In this document: piece after piece, positions 34,917-44,829 of the stretch
Layout: every line of letters begins with the position of its first letter
Numbering within the stretch: the first letter of the stretch is position 1
Assembly (NCBI RefSeq): GCF_016429195.1
Contig: NZ_JAELUF010000014.1
Span: 1 to 50,171, forward strand
Length of the DNA stretch: 50,171 nucleotides
Origin: Brevundimonas sp. ASV9
GTDB taxonomy: Bacteria > Pseudomonadota > Alphaproteobacteria > Caulobacterales > Caulobacteraceae
Direction of reading: 5' to 3'
Made by a program: the position numbers and the translations under genes
The notes under the pieces: generated by a model
The model's database searches: none
What the model was told of the DNA's origin: nothing
Seen by the model: the letters and a program-made list of their open reading frames with translations, nothing else

Positions 34917-34952
34917 GTCATTAATGACGCCGCCGCATCTTGAAAAGATGCG
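34917..34952. promoter_or_regulatory. Two palindromes in the acyl-synthetase / lipA intergenic region
   Basis: The perfect palindrome GTCATTAATGAC (34917-34928) and the hairpin CGCATCTT-GAA-AAGATGCG (34934-34952) lie side by side in the 183-base divergent region. They sit nearer to the synthetase start and could be operators for its promoter or for both genes. A fatty-acid-responsive regulator would make sense but none is encoded in the window. Confidence 0.4.
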
Positions 34953-35048
34953 TAACGTCGCGTGAGTTCCGATGCGCGATCACGCCTGCGGCAAGTCTGT
35001 TACCCGGTGTGCCTTGCCTAAACGGCCTCAAAGTCCGAAATACCGGCC

Positions 35049-36011
35049 ATGGTCACCCTGATCGACACCCTTCAGCGTAAGCCGTCCGAGCTGCGCCACC
35101 CCGAAAAGCAGAACCGGCCCGAGTCGGTCGTTCTGAAAAAGCCCGACTGGCTGCGGGTCAAGGCGCCGGGCTCCGGTCAATATAACGCCACCAAGGAGAT
35201 CGTTCGTTCCAAGGGGCTGGTGACGGTGTGTGAAGAGGCGGCCTGCCCGAACATCGGCGAGTGCTGGAGCCAGAAACACGCCACCCTGATGATCATGGGC
35301 GACACATGCACGCGGGCCTGCGCCTTCTGCAACGTCAAGACGGGCCTGCCTCAGCCGCTGGATCCGCAAGAGCCGGGCAAGGTGGGCTTGGCTGTCCAGC
35401 AGATGGGCCTGAACCACGTCGTCATCACTTCGGTCGACCGCGACGACGTGGCCGACGGCGGTGCGGCCCACTTCGCCGAGGTGGTGCGCCAAATCCGCAT
35501 CCAGGCGCCGGACACCACGATCGAGATACTGACCCCCGACTTCCTGCGAAAGGACGGGGCGGCGGCCGTGATGATCGACGCCAAGCCCGACGTCTTCAAT
35601 CACAACCTGGAGACCGTTCCGCGCCTGTATCTGAAGATCCGGCCGGGCGCGCGCTACTTCCACAGCCTGCGCCTGTTGCAGATGGTCAAGGAGCGCGACC
35701 CGAACCAGTTCACCAAGTCCGGCATCATGGTCGGCCTGGGCGAAACCAAGGAAGAGGTCATGCAGGTGATGGACGACATGCGGTCCGCCGGCGTCGACTT
35801 CATCACCATCGGCCAGTACCTGCAGCCGACGCGCAAACATGCCGCGATCGACCGCTTCGTCACGCCGGAAGAGTTCAAGGCGTATGAGGCGATCGCCGGG
35901 GCCAAGGGCTTCCTGATGGTGTCGTCCAGCCCGCTGACGCGTTCGTCGCACCACGCCGGAGACGATTTCGCCCGGCTGAAGGCGGCGCGCGAGGCGCAGC
36001 TGCGCCGCTAA
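35049..36011 (+). CDS. lipA: Lipoyl synthase
   Basis: This radical-SAM enzyme inserts two sulfur atoms into octanoyl groups on lipoyl domains. The 320-residue protein has both [4Fe-4S] clusters: auxiliary [12 protein letters not shown] (Cys61, Cys66, Cys72) and radical [11 protein letters not shown] (Cys87, Cys91, Cys94). The C-terminal RSSHHA serine region that ligates the auxiliary cluster is present. The lipoyl-bearing substrates PdhB and PdhC are encoded 6-8 kb downstream. It heads a run with the COQ10/RatA-like gene seven bases later. Confidence 0.98.
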   Translation: MVTLIDTLQRKPSELRHPEKQNRPESVVLKKPDWLRVKAPGSGQYNATKEIVRSKGLVTVCEEAACPNIGECWSQKHATLMIMGDTCTRACAFCNVKTGLPQPLDPQEPGKVGLAVQQMGLNHVVITSVDRDDVADGGAAHFAEVVRQIRIQAPDTTIEILTPDFLRKDGAAAVMIDAKPDVFNHNLETVPRLYLKIRPGARYFHSLRLLQMVKERDPNQFTKSGIMVGLGETKEEVMQVMDDMRSAGVDFITIGQYLQPTRKHAAIDRFVTPEEFKAYEAIAGAKGFLMVSSSPLTRSSHHAGDDFARLKAAREAQLRR

Positions 36012-36018
36012 GTTCCGA

Positions 36019-36471
36019 ATGGCCGTCCACCGCGTCACGCGCATTCTTCCCTATGCGCCCCAACAGCTTGCCGATCTGGTCGCCGATGTGCGCGCCTATC
36101 CCGACTTCGTGCCGTGGGTGACATCGATGCGTGTCTGGAACGCGCGCGAGGAAGGCGATTGCGTCGGCTTGCAGGATGCGGAGGCCAGCGTCGGGTTCTC
36201 TTTCCTGCAAGAGCGGTTCTCCACCTGGGTCCGGCATGATCGTAATGCGCCGAAGGTCGAGGTCGGCTTGCTGCGTGGACCCTTCAAGCACTTGAAGAAC
36301 CGTTGGGAGTTCTTTCCTCATCCCGACGGCACGCGGCTGGAGTTCATGATCGACTTCGCCTTCAAATCCCGGATGCTGGACATGATGCTGTCGGCGAACT
36401 TCGACCGTGCGGTGGAAAAGCTGATAGGGTGTTTCGAGGCCGAGGCGAAACGGAGGTACGGCGTCCGATGA
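36019..36471 (+). CDS. COQ10/RatA-family START-like (SRPBCC) protein
   Basis: The 150-residue protein of the polyketide-cyclase/START-like fold begins HRVTRILPYAPQQLADLVADV, a COQ10/RatA-family opening, with YPDFVPWV and LKNRWEFFP further on. Mitochondrial Coq10 binds ubiquinone, while E. coli RatA binds ribosomes; in alphaproteobacteria the gene commonly follows lipA and a quinone-binding role is the usual inference. The stop overlaps the next ATG (ATGA). Confidence 0.88.
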   Translation: MAVHRVTRILPYAPQQLADLVADVRAYPDFVPWVTSMRVWNAREEGDCVGLQDAEASVGFSFLQERFSTWVRHDRNAPKVEVGLLRGPFKHLKNRWEFFPHPDGTRLEFMIDFAFKSRMLDMMLSANFDRAVEKLIGCFEAEAKRRYGVR

Positions 36472-37583
36472 GTTTCGATTTCGACGCGACCGTCGTGGGC
36501 GCCGGGGCTGTGGGCCTGGCCTGCGGTCGGGCGCTGTCGAAACAGGGCCTAGCGGTGCTGGTGTTGGAGAAGGAAGCCCACATTGGTCAGGGCGTCTCCT
36601 CGCGCAATTCCGAGGTCATTCACGGCGGGCTTTATTATCCGACCGGATCGCTGAAGGCCCGCTTCTGCGTGGAGGGTCGCCGCGCGCTCTACGACTTCCT
36701 GGCCAGCCGCAAGATCAACCACTGGAAATGCGGCAAGCTGGTTGTGGCGACGCAAGAGGCCGAGGTCGAGCGGATCGAGGCCATCTTCGAACAGGCGACG
36801 GCGAACGGCGTCGAGGGGCTGGCGCATCTGACCGGCGCCCAGGCGCGGGCGCTGGAGCCGGAGCTGAACGTCCACGCCGCCATCCTGTCGCCCGAGAGCG
36901 GCCTGTTCGACAGCCACGGCTATATGCTGGCTCTGCAGGGCGAGATCGAGGATGCGGGCGGATCGGTCGTGGTCTCGGCGCCGTTTGAGGGCGCAGAGCC
37001 CCTGACGGGCGGCGGCTTCACGATCCGTGTCGGCGGGGAGGGGGCGATGCAGGTCACGAGCCGCCTTTTGGTCACCGCGCCCGGACTGTCGGCCCAGGCT
37101 GTGGCGGCGTCGATCGAAGGCTATCCACACGGAGACATTCCCGCCGGGCATTTCGGCAAGGGCGTCTACTTCCGTCTGACGGGTAAGGCGCCGTTTGATC
37201 GGCTGATCTATCCGCCGCCCATCCCCGGCGCGCTGGGCACCCACTATCGCAAGGATCTGGGTGGTCAGGCCGTATTCGGGCCCGACCTGGCCTATGTTGA
37301 AACCGAGGATTACTCGGTCGATCCTGCCAAGGCCGAAGAGTTCGCCACCTACATTCGCCGTTTCTGGCCGGGATTGCCCGATGGCGCCCTGACGCCGGAC
37401 TACGCCGGCATTCGGCCCAAATTGCATGGGCCGGGCGAGCCGCAACCGGACTTCCAGCTTCATGGCCGCGAACATCATGGCATTGATGGTCTGATGGCCC
37501 TGTTCGGCATCGAAAGCCCTGGCCTGACCAGTTCGCTGGCCATCGGCGAAGCGGTGGCCTCCGCTCTGACGGAGGCCGCATGA
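36468..37583 (+). CDS. FAD-dependent oxidoreductase, L-2-hydroxyglutarate oxidase-like
   Basis: The 371-residue flavoprotein has the dinucleotide-binding loop [15 protein letters not shown] (residues about 8-22) and the DAO-family features [21 protein letters not shown] and [13 protein letters not shown], typical of the L2HGDH/LhgO group. Such enzymes oxidise L-2-hydroxyglutarate to 2-oxoglutarate and can pass electrons to quinones. The ATG overlaps the preceding stop, with GGAGG upstream. The gene order with a putative quinone-binding protein is suggestive, but only inference. Confidence 0.85.
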   Translation: MSFDFDATVVGAGAVGLACGRALSKQGLAVLVLEKEAHIGQGVSSRNSEVIHGGLYYPTGSLKARFCVEGRRALYDFLASRKINHWKCGKLVVATQEAEVERIEAIFEQATANGVEGLAHLTGAQARALEPELNVHAAILSPESGLFDSHGYMLALQGEIEDAGGSVVVSAPFEGAEPLTGGGFTIRVGGEGAMQVTSRLLVTAPGLSAQAVAASIEGYPHGDIPAGHFGKGVYFRLTGKAPFDRLIYPPPIPGALGTHYRKDLGGQAVFGPDLAYVETEDYSVDPAKAEEFATYIRRFWPGLPDGALTPDYAGIRPKLHGPGEPQPDFQLHGREHHGIDGLMALFGIESPGLTSSLAIGEAVASALTEAA

Positions 37584-38131
37584 CCGAGCGCGAGAAGATG
37601 CTGGCGGGCTTGCCTTACGATCCGGGCGATTCCGATCTGCGCGACGGTCGCGCCCGCGCCGTGGCCCTGACCGTCGCCATCAACGCCGAACCGGATCGCG
37701 ACCGGCGCGGCGCACTGGTCAACGAACTGGTCAATGCGGCCGACGGCAAGGCGATCATCATGCCGGGCTTCTTTTGCGATTATGGCGTCAACATCCACCT
37801 GGGTGCGCGGGCCTTTGCGAACGCCAACTGCGTGTTCCTGGACTGCGCCGAGATCCGCATCGGCGACAACTTCCAGGCCGGGCCAGGCGTACAACTGCTG
37901 ACGCCGGAACATCCGTTGGACTCCGTCGCCCGCCGGGGCGAGGAAACGGCGCGGCCGATCGTCATCGGGGACGACGTCTGGATTGGCGGCGGCGCTATCG
38001 TTTTGGCGGGCGTCACCATCGGCGATCGTTCGGTGATCGGCGCGGGATCGGTCGTGACGAAGGACGTGCCGTCCGACGTGGTGGTGGTCGGCAATCCTGC
38101 GAAGATCGTCCGGCGTCTGACGCCTGCTTAA
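37580..38131 (+). CDS. maa: Sugar O-acetyltransferase (maltose acetyltransferase-like)
   Basis: The 183-residue left-handed beta-helix enzyme of the LacA/Maa/NodL group has an N-terminal Mac domain (about 1-55, [14 protein letters not shown]), hexapeptide repeats (about 65-175), and the [12 protein letters not shown] ending. The catalytic His is likely in LLTPEHPLD. It acetylates a sugar with acetyl-CoA; the true acceptor is unknown. The ATG overlaps the previous stop (ATGA), so it ends the lipA run. Confidence 0.88.
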   Translation: MTEREKMLAGLPYDPGDSDLRDGRARAVALTVAINAEPDRDRRGALVNELVNAADGKAIIMPGFFCDYGVNIHLGARAFANANCVFLDCAEIRIGDNFQAGPGVQLLTPEHPLDSVARRGEETARPIVIGDDVWIGGGAIVLAGVTIGDRSVIGAGSVVTKDVPSDVVVVGNPAKIVRRLTPA

Positions 38132-38178
38132 ACGCCTTGAAATCGTCGCGCGGTTCATGCATAAGCCGCGCCTCGCGT

Positions 38179-38208
38179 GGCGGTCCTGAGGGCCGCCGCT
38201 ATTGTTTT
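38179..38208 (+). terminator. Possible terminator after the lipA run
   Basis: GGCGGTCC-TGA-GGGCCGCC (one T-G pair) is followed by GCTATTGTTTT. It lies 48 bases after the acetyltransferase stop, before rpmF. The T run is imperfect, and a TTGAAA (about 38138) suggests an rpmF promoter further upstream, so its role is uncertain. Confidence 0.4.
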
Positions 38209-38264
38209 CGCGCTAGACGGAGCTCGGCTCTGGGCGGCGCCCGACTTAGAAGATTGAGACGGAC

Positions 38265-38447
38265 ATGGCCGTTCCGAAGCGCAAAGTATCTCCCTCGCGT
38301 CGCAACATGCGCCGCGCCCACGACGCCCTGACCTCGAACGTCTACGTCGAGGACAAGGACACCGGCGAGCTGAAGCGCCCGCACCACATCGACCTGAAGA
38401 CCGGCACCTATCGCGGTCGTCAGGTCATCACGCCGAAGGAAGACTAG
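38265..38447 (+). CDS. rpmF: 50S ribosomal protein L32
   Basis: This 60-residue basic protein starts [20 protein letters not shown], characteristic of bacterial L32, and ends [11 protein letters not shown]. It lacks the four zinc-binding cysteines found in some L32 forms, which is normal for this lineage. It is monocistronic, with a strong terminator right after it. Confidence 0.99.
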   Translation: MAVPKRKVSPSRRNMRRAHDALTSNVYVEDKDTGELKRPHHIDLKTGTYRGRQVITPKED

Positions 38448-38461
38448 TCTTTCAGGCGATC

Positions 38462-38517
38462 CCGACTTCGGTCGGATGACGATTTCGACGGCGCGCGGTG
38501 ACCCGCGCGCCGTTTTC
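38462..38517 (+). terminator. Tandem hairpins: UUCG tetraloop plus intrinsic terminator after rpmF
   Basis: CCGAC-TTCG-GTCGG (38462-38475) is a textbook UUCG-tetraloop hairpin. It is followed by a perfect 11-base-pair stem ACGGCGCGCGG / CCGCGCGCCGT (38488-38498, 38503-38513) with a four-base loop and TTTT. The second is a convincing intrinsic terminator for rpmF; the first may stabilise the 3' end. Confidence 0.85.
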
Positions 38518-38556
38518 GTGCGTTCAATGCGGTGAAGCTTCCGTTGGAGACGCCGC

Positions 38557-39177
38557 ATGATGATTCGTTTCACCGCCGTCAGCGCCTGTGCGCTGCTGAC
38601 CCTCGCCGCCTGCAATCGCGCAGAGGAGCGCGCCTCGGAGCCGGTTGCACCGCCCGTCGCATCCGCGAACGAGATGCCCGCTACGCCCGCAGCCGATCCG
38701 AATGCGTTGACGGCCGAAGGTCTGGGCCCGGTACGAATCGGCATGACGCGCGCCGAGCTCGTGAAGGTCTGGGGCGAAGACTCTCAACCGAACGCTGTCG
38801 GCGGCGCGGAGCCTGAAGTCTGTGACCAGTTCCATCCCGCGAAGGCGCCCGCCGATGTGCAAGTGATGATCCAGAACGGCGTGCTGACGCGAATGACCCT
38901 GGCGCGCGGTGCGACGACGAAGACCGATCGTGGATTCGGGGTGGGCGATACGGCCATGGCGATCAAGCAGGCCTATGGCGGCGCGGTCTTCGCCCAGCCG
39001 CACAAATACCAGGAGGCGCCGGCCGAGGATCTGTTCGTCTGGTCGAAGGGCGGATCGACGACCTATGTCACCGATCCGTCGGCGCGTGGCGTTCGATATG
39101 AGATCGGCAGCGACGGCAAGGTGATGATGGTCCATGCGGGCGATCCTTCGATCCAACTGGTCGAAGGCTGTTCCTGA
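38557..39177 (+). CDS. Predicted lipoprotein of unknown function
   Basis: A 206-residue protein with a signal peptide ending in the lipobox TLAAC (Cys19). A low-complexity Ala/Pro/Glu linker (20-50) leads to a globular region with GLGPVRIGMTRAELVKVWG (about 54-73), a pattern seen in small periplasmic proteins that have an SmpA/BamE-like 'IGMTRxEV' opening, and FGVGDTAMAIKQAYGG, which repeats the same theme. Two cysteines, one in EVCDQF and one near the end (VEGCS), could pair. I do not recognise the family further. It stands alone between rpmF and eno. Confidence 0.8.
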   Translation: MMIRFTAVSACALLTLAACNRAEERASEPVAPPVASANEMPATPAADPNALTAEGLGPVRIGMTRAELVKVWGEDSQPNAVGGAEPEVCDQFHPAKAPADVQVMIQNGVLTRMTLARGATTKTDRGFGVGDTAMAIKQAYGGAVFAQPHKYQEAPAEDLFVWSKGGSTTYVTDPSARGVRYEIGSDGKVMMVHAGDPSIQLVEGCS

Positions 39178-39198
39178 CGTCCGGCGACGATGTCGGCA

Positions 39199-39227
39199 TT
39201 GGCGTTTGGCGGGGAGGCGGCTAAACC
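39199..39227 (+). promoter_or_regulatory. Candidate eno promoter, Caulobacter housekeeping type
   Basis: TTGGCGT (39199-39205), a 14-base spacer and GCTAAACC (39220-39227) match the Caulobacter sigma-70-type consensus (TTGACGS, GCTANAWC) at 5/7 and 7/8 positions. It ends 39 bases before the enolase start codon. Confidence 0.5.
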
Positions 39228-39233
39228 GTCTGA

Positions 39234-40544
<1,311 letters not shown>

Positions 40545-40552
40545 AAAATGGA

Positions 40553-40588
40553 ATTGTCGGCTGAGAATCAGCGTTTTCCGCCGACAAT
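40553..40588 (+). promoter_or_regulatory. Inverted repeat with a GANTC site in its loop, between eno and divIC
   Basis: ATTGTCGGC (40553-40561) and GCCGACAAT (40580-40588) are perfect 9-base arms. The 18-base loop contains GAATC (40565-40569), the CcrM recognition sequence, and a small CTGA-GAA-TCAG hairpin. It lies nine bases after the eno stop and about 85 before divIC. It could be a weak eno terminator or a binding site. Confidence 0.4.
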
Positions 40589-40670
40589 CTTACGGTCAAG
40601 CTACATTTCGTTAGGCATTTTCGGGCACGGTTTCTGAACTGTGTTTTCGCGCTCAGAAGGAGCGTCTCAA

Positions 40671-40982
40671 GTGCCCGAACGGATGAAACCTTACCGCCTG
40701 TCCCTCGCCCTGTTGCTGCTTCTGGCCTATCTTGGGGTGCAGGCGCTGACGGGCGAGCGCGGACTGTTGAGCGGATCGTCTCGCGACGCCTTGCTGGGGC
40801 AGCGCGAGGACCAGCTGGCGCATCTGACCGAGCAGCGCCGCGACCTTGAGACGCGGGTTCGCTATCTTCGCACAGACAGCTTGTCTCGCGACCTTCTGGA
40901 AGAGCGCGCGCGCGCCGTTCTGGGTTTCTCTGACCCGCGCGACTATGTGATCCGCGTCTCGGCCCCGGCCGCCCAAGGCTGA
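40671..40982 (+). CDS. Septum formation initiator (DivIC/FtsB family)
   Basis: The 103-residue bitopic membrane protein has a short cytoplasmic N-terminus, one transmembrane helix (about residues 9-24), a coiled coil (about 38-75, QREDQLAHLTEQRRDLETRV) and a short C-terminal region (LLEERARAVLGFSDPRDYVI) typical of DivIC/FtsB. It stabilises the division complex with FtsL and FtsQ. The GTG at 40671 has AGAAGGAG eight bases upstream; the frame extends to 40641 but there is no better ribosome site. Confidence 0.88.
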   Translation: MPERMKPYRLSLALLLLLAYLGVQALTGERGLLSGSSRDALLGQREDQLAHLTEQRRDLETRVRYLRTDSLSRDLLEERARAVLGFSDPRDYVIRVSAPAAQG

Positions 40983-41029
40983 GCGACCTTCACCACTTGA
41001 ACTATTGTTACAGGGCGACCCGCACCCCT

Positions 41030-41073
41030 TTGCGTTACCGGAAGGAAGGCTGCTAAAGCCCCTTTCCGTAACG
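41030..41073 (+). promoter_or_regulatory. Candidate pdhA promoter inside a long inverted repeat
   Basis: A -10-like GCTAAAGC (41052-41059, 7/8 match to the Caulobacter consensus) with a weak -35-like TTGCGT (41030-41035) lies between arms CGTTACCGGAAGG and CCTTTCCGTAACG (41033-41073), imperfect by one base. An extra GTTAC occurs at 41007-41011. A protein bound to the repeat would cover the promoter, but it could equally be an RNA hairpin. Confidence 0.45.
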
Positions 41074-41116
41074 ATAAGAAGGCGTCGGTTCTCGGCGCCT
41101 AGCCGGGAGATACCGG

Positions 41117-42145
41117 ATGGCGAAAGCCCCAGCCAAATCCGCTCAGACGACCACGCCTGATAAACTGCCCAACACGCCGACGGCGTCCAAGGAAGACCTT
41201 CTGCGCTTCTATCGCGAGATGGTTCTGATCCGCCGCTTCGAGGAGCGTGCGGGCCAGCTCTACGGCATGGGTCTGATCGGCGGCTTCTGCCACCTGTACA
41301 TCGGCCAAGAGGCCGTGGCGGTCGGCGTTCAGGAGAGCGTCAAACAAGGCCACGACAAGATCATCACCGGATACCGCGACCACGGCCACATGCTGGCCGC
41401 CGGCATGGATCCCAAGGAAGTCATGGCCGAGCTGACCGGCCGCAGCGGCGGTTCGTCCAAGGGTAAAGGCGGATCGATGCACATGTTCGACGTGCCGACC
41501 GGCTTCTACGGCGGTCATGGCATCGTCGGCGCCCAGGTGGCGCTGGGCACTGGCCTGGCCTTCGCCGGCAAGTATCGCGGCGACGATTCGGTGGCCTTCG
41601 TCTATTTCGGCGACGGCGCCTCGAACCAGGGGCAGGTGTACGAAAGCTTCAACATGGCGCAGTTGTGGAAGCTTCCGGCCATCTACATCATCGAGAACAA
41701 CCAGTACGCCATGGGCACGAGCATCGAGCGCTCGTCCTCGACGACCGAACTGTATCAGCGCGGCGCCAGCTTCGGCATTCCGGGCGAGCAGGTCGACGGC
41801 ATGGACGTGCTGGCCGTGCGCGACGCGACGGCCCGTGCGGTCAAGCGCGCCCGCGAAGGCGGCGGTCCCTTCATCCTGGAAGTGAAGACCTATCGCTATC
41901 GGGGTCACTCGATGTCTGACCCGGCCAAATACCGGACCAAGGAAGAGGTCGACGAGGTCAAAAAGACCCGCGACCCGATCGATCACCTGAAGATGCTGCT
42001 GTCGGCCGCCGATGCGACCGAGGACGAGCTCAAGGCCATCGACAACGAGATCAAGGCGATCGTCGCCGAAGCTGTTCAATTCGCCCAAGAGAGCCCGGAA
42101 CCCGATCCGTCCGAGCTCTACACCGACGTCTACGTGGAGGCCTGA
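41117..42145 (+). CDS. pdhA: Pyruvate dehydrogenase E1 alpha subunit
   Basis: The ThDP-dependent E1 alpha subunit decarboxylates pyruvate together with PdhB. The 342-residue protein has an N-terminal linker (1-30), RRFEERAGQLYG, the ThDP/Mg motif GDGASNQGQVYESFN...ENNQYAMGT (about 165-205), and the phospho-loop-like YRYRGHSMSDP. The ATG follows GGGAGATACCGG. It opens a pdhA-pdhB-pdhC-gpx-lpd run, with GGAGG just before the pdhB start. Confidence 0.98.
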   Translation: MAKAPAKSAQTTTPDKLPNTPTASKEDLLRFYREMVLIRRFEERAGQLYGMGLIGGFCHLYIGQEAVAVGVQESVKQGHDKIITGYRDHGHMLAAGMDPKEVMAELTGRSGGSSKGKGGSMHMFDVPTGFYGGHGIVGAQVALGTGLAFAGKYRGDDSVAFVYFGDGASNQGQVYESFNMAQLWKLPAIYIIENNQYAMGTSIERSSSTTELYQRGASFGIPGEQVDGMDVLAVRDATARAVKRAREGGGPFILEVKTYRYRGHSMSDPAKYRTKEEVDEVKKTRDPIDHLKMLLSAADATEDELKAIDNEIKAIVAEAVQFAQESPEPDPSELYTDVYVEA

Positions 42146-42148
42146 TCC

Positions 42149-43516
42149 GTGACCGACATTCTGATGCCGGCGCTGTCCCCCACGATGGAAGAGGGCACGC
42201 TGACCAAATGGCACATCAAAGCGGGCGACACCGTGTCGGCCGGCCAGGTGATCGCCGAGATCGAAACCGACAAGGCGACGATGGAAGTCGAGGCCGTGGA
42301 TGAAGGCGAAGTGCTGGAAATCCTGGTCGCCGAAGGCTCCGAGAACGTGAAGGTCAACACGCCGATCGCGCGTCTGGCCGGCGAAGACGGCGCAGCGACG
42401 CCTGCGCCCAAAGCCGCTGAAGCCGAGACGCCCAAGGCGACGGCAGAAGGCAAGACCGGCGATCCCGAAAAGGCCCCGGCTCAGGCTGCGGCGCCCAAGG
42501 TCGAACTGCGCGACCCAGAAATCCCGGCCGACGCCAAACTGGTCAAGACGACCGTGCGCGACGCCCTTCGTGACGCCATGGCCGAAGAGATGCGCCGCGA
42601 CGATCGCGTCTTCCTGATCGGCGAGGAAGTCGCCCAGTATCAGGGCGCCTACAAGGTCAGCCGCGACCTGCTGCAGGAGTTCGGCGATCAGCGCGTCGTC
42701 GATACCCCGATTACCGAGCACGGCTTCGCCGGTCTGGGCGTCGGCGCCGCCATGTCGGGCCTGAAGCCGATCGTCGAGTTCATGACGTTCAACTTCGCCA
42801 TGCAGGCGATCGACCACATCATCAACTCGGCCGCCAAAACGCTCTATATGTCGGGCGGTCAGATCCGCGCGCCTATCGTGTTCCGCGGTCCGAACGGCGC
42901 CGCCTCGCGCGTCGGCGCCCAGCACAGCCAGGACTATTCGGCCTGGTATGCTCAGGTGCCTGGTCTGAAGGTCATCGCACCCTATGACGCGGCCGACGCC
43001 AAGGGCCTGCTGAAGGCCGCCATCCGTGACCCGAACCCGGTCGTCTTCCTCGAACACGAGATGATGTACGGCCTGGAGTTCGATGTGCCGGAGGTCGAGG
43101 ATTATGTCCTGCCAATCGGCAAGGCCAAGGTCCGCCGCGAAGGCAAGGACGTCACCATCACCGCCCACAGCCGGATGGTCGGCTTCGCCCTGCAGGCCGC
43201 CGAGAAGCTGGCCGAGGAGGGTATCGAGGCCGAGGTGATCGACCTGCGCACTCTGCGCCCCCTGGATCACGAGACCATCGTCGAGAGCGTCAAGAAGACG
43301 AACCGCCTGGTCTCTGCCGAAGAGGGCTGGGGTCCGATGGGCGTCGGCGCCGAGGTCGTGGCCCGCGTCATCGAGCACGCCTTCGATTATCTGGACGCCC
43401 CGCCGCTGCGCGTGCACCAGGAAGACGTGCCGCTGCCCTACGCCGCCAATCTGGAAGTGCTGTCGCTGCCAGGCGTGGACAAGATCATTGCGGCCGTGAA
43501 GCAGGTGATGGCATGA
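42149..43516 (+). CDS. pdhB: Pyruvate dehydrogenase E1 beta subunit with N-terminal lipoyl domain
   Basis: The 455-residue protein has an N-terminal lipoyl domain (1-80, lipoyl-lysine Lys42 in ETDKATME), an Ala/Pro/Lys linker (80-125), then the transketolase-like E1 beta body (about 135-455) with [17 protein letters not shown] and [13 protein letters not shown]. An extra lipoyl domain on E1 beta is known from alphaproteobacteria. The GTG start has GGAGG eight bases upstream. The stop overlaps the pdhC ATG (ATGA). Confidence 0.97.
   Translation: MTDILMPALSPTMEEGTLTKWHIKAGDTVSAGQVIAEIETDKATMEVEAVDEGEVLEILVAEGSENVKVNTPIARLAGEDGAATPAPKAAEAETPKATAEGKTGDPEKAPAQAAAPKVELRDPEIPADAKLVKTTVRDALRDAMAEEMRRDDRVFLIGEEVAQYQGAYKVSRDLLQEFGDQRVVDTPITEHGFAGLGVGAAMSGLKPIVEFMTFNFAMQAIDHIINSAAKTLYMSGGQIRAPIVFRGPNGAASRVGAQHSQDYSAWYAQVPGLKVIAPYDAADAKGLLKAAIRDPNPVVFLEHEMMYGLEFDVPEVEDYVLPIGKAKVRREGKDVTITAHSRMVGFALQAAEKLAEEGIEAEVIDLRTLRPLDHETIVESVKKTNRLVSAEEGWGPMGVGAEVVARVIEHAFDYLDAPPLRVHQEDVPLPYAANLEVLSLPGVDKIIAAVKQVMA
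42251..42303 (+). repeat. 53-base direct repeat, copy 1 (pdhB lipoyl domain)
   Basis: This stretch encodes the lipoyl-lysine hairpin of PdhB and is identical at every base to 43615-43667 in pdhC. The copies are 1,364 bases apart, in the same orientation and frame. Confidence 0.95.
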
Positions 43517-44814
43517 CCGACATCCTGATGCCGGCCCTGTCTCCGACCATGGAGGAGGGCGTTCTGGCCAAGTGGCACGTCAAGGTCGGAGACGTTGTCT
43601 CCGCCGGCGACGTAATCGCCGAGATCGAAACCGACAAGGCGACGATGGAAGTCGAGGCCGTGGATGAGGGCGAAGTCACCGACATCCTGGTCGCTGAAGG
43701 CACGGAAGGCGTGAAGGTCAATACGCCCATCGCCCGCCTGAAGGACGAGGGCGGCGCGGCCGCACCCAAGCCGGCTGAAAAACCCGCCGCCAAGACCGAA
43801 GAAACGCCGAAGGCCGAGGCCGCCCCCGCTGCTGCCGATGCGCCCAAGGCCGCCACGCCTGCCGCTCCGGCGCCCGCCGCGCCGAAGTCGGACAGCGGAG
43901 ATCGCATCTTCTCGTCGCCGCTCGCTCGACGTATCGCCGCCCAGAACGGCGTCGATCTGAAGTCGATCAAGGGTACCGGTCCACACGGCCGCATCGTCAA
44001 GCGCGACGTCGAGGCCGCCGGCAAGGCATCGACTCAACCTGCGACCGCATCGTCGGCGTCGCCCGCCGCGACCGCAGCGGAGCCGCGCAAGGCGCAGTCG
44101 CTGGCGCAAATGGGCATTCCGGACGGCAGCTATGACCTGATCCCGCTGGACGGCATGAAGAAGGCCGTGGCGCGTCGCATGGTCGACAGCGTCCAGAACG
44201 TGCCTCACTTCCCGCTGTTCATCGATTGCGAAATCGACCAGCTGATGGCCGTGCGCGCCAAGGTCAACAAGATGCTGGAGCCGCAAGGGATCAAGGTTTC
44301 GGTCAACGACTTCGTCATCAAGGCCGCCGCCCTGGCCCTGAAGATGGTGCCGGAGGCCAACGCCTCCTACACGCCCGAAGGCATCGCCATGCACCACAAC
44401 GCCGATGTCTCCATGGCGGTGGCGATCGACGGCGGCCTGATCACCCCGATCATCAAGAAGGCCGAAACCAAGGGTCTGGCGCAGATCGCGACCGAGTCCA
44501 AGGACCTGGCCAAGCGCGCCCGCGACCGCAAGCTGAAGCCCGAAGAGTTCCAGGGCGGCACCTTCTCGGTGTCCAATCTGGGCATGTTCGGCATCAAACA
44601 GTTTACCTCGATCATCAATGAGCCGCAGGGCTGCATCATGAGCGTGGGCGCGGGCGAGCAACGCGCGGTCGTCAAGAACGGCCAGGTCGTGCCGGCCACG
44701 GTCATGACCGTAACCCTGACCTGCGATCACCGCGTGGTGGACGGCGCGACCGGCGCCCGCTTCCTGCAGGCGTTCAAGCCGCTGATCGAAGATCCCGTCG
44801 CGATGCTGGCCTAA
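43513..44814 (+). CDS. pdhC: Dihydrolipoamide acetyltransferase (PDH E2)
   Basis: E2 forms the core of the pyruvate dehydrogenase complex and transfers acetyl groups to CoA. The 433-residue protein has one lipoyl domain (1-80, Lys42), an Ala/Pro-rich linker, a peripheral subunit-binding domain (about 135-172, [20 protein letters not shown]), and the catalytic acyltransferase domain (about 205-433) with the active-site motif [11 protein letters not shown] near the end. A second Ala/Pro linker lies between 173 and 200. Confidence 0.97.
   Translation: MTDILMPALSPTMEEGVLAKWHVKVGDVVSAGDVIAEIETDKATMEVEAVDEGEVTDILVAEGTEGVKVNTPIARLKDEGGAAAPKPAEKPAAKTEETPKAEAAPAAADAPKAATPAAPAPAAPKSDSGDRIFSSPLARRIAAQNGVDLKSIKGTGPHGRIVKRDVEAAGKASTQPATASSASPAATAAEPRKAQSLAQMGIPDGSYDLIPLDGMKKAVARRMVDSVQNVPHFPLFIDCEIDQLMAVRAKVNKMLEPQGIKVSVNDFVIKAAALALKMVPEANASYTPEGIAMHHNADVSMAVAIDGGLITPIIKKAETKGLAQIATESKDLAKRARDRKLKPEEFQGGTFSVSNLGMFGIKQFTSIINEPQGCIMSVGAGEQRAVVKNGQVVPATVMTVTLTCDHRVVDGATGARFLQAFKPLIEDPVAMLA
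43615..43667 (+). repeat. 53-base direct repeat, copy 2 (pdhC lipoyl domain)
   Basis: This is the partner of 42251-42303, covering the same lipoyl-lysine region of PdhC. The surrounding codons differ between the two genes, so the identity is local. Confidence 0.95.
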
Positions 44815-44829
44815 GGGGAGGGTGAGGTC

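Noticed and set aside
41099-43417. 772-residue open frame on the minus strand across pdhA and pdhB
   Set aside because: It lies fully antisense to two well-conserved genes and is rich in His, Asp, Gly and Arg, as expected from antisense reading of GC-rich codons. No family resemblance or start signal.
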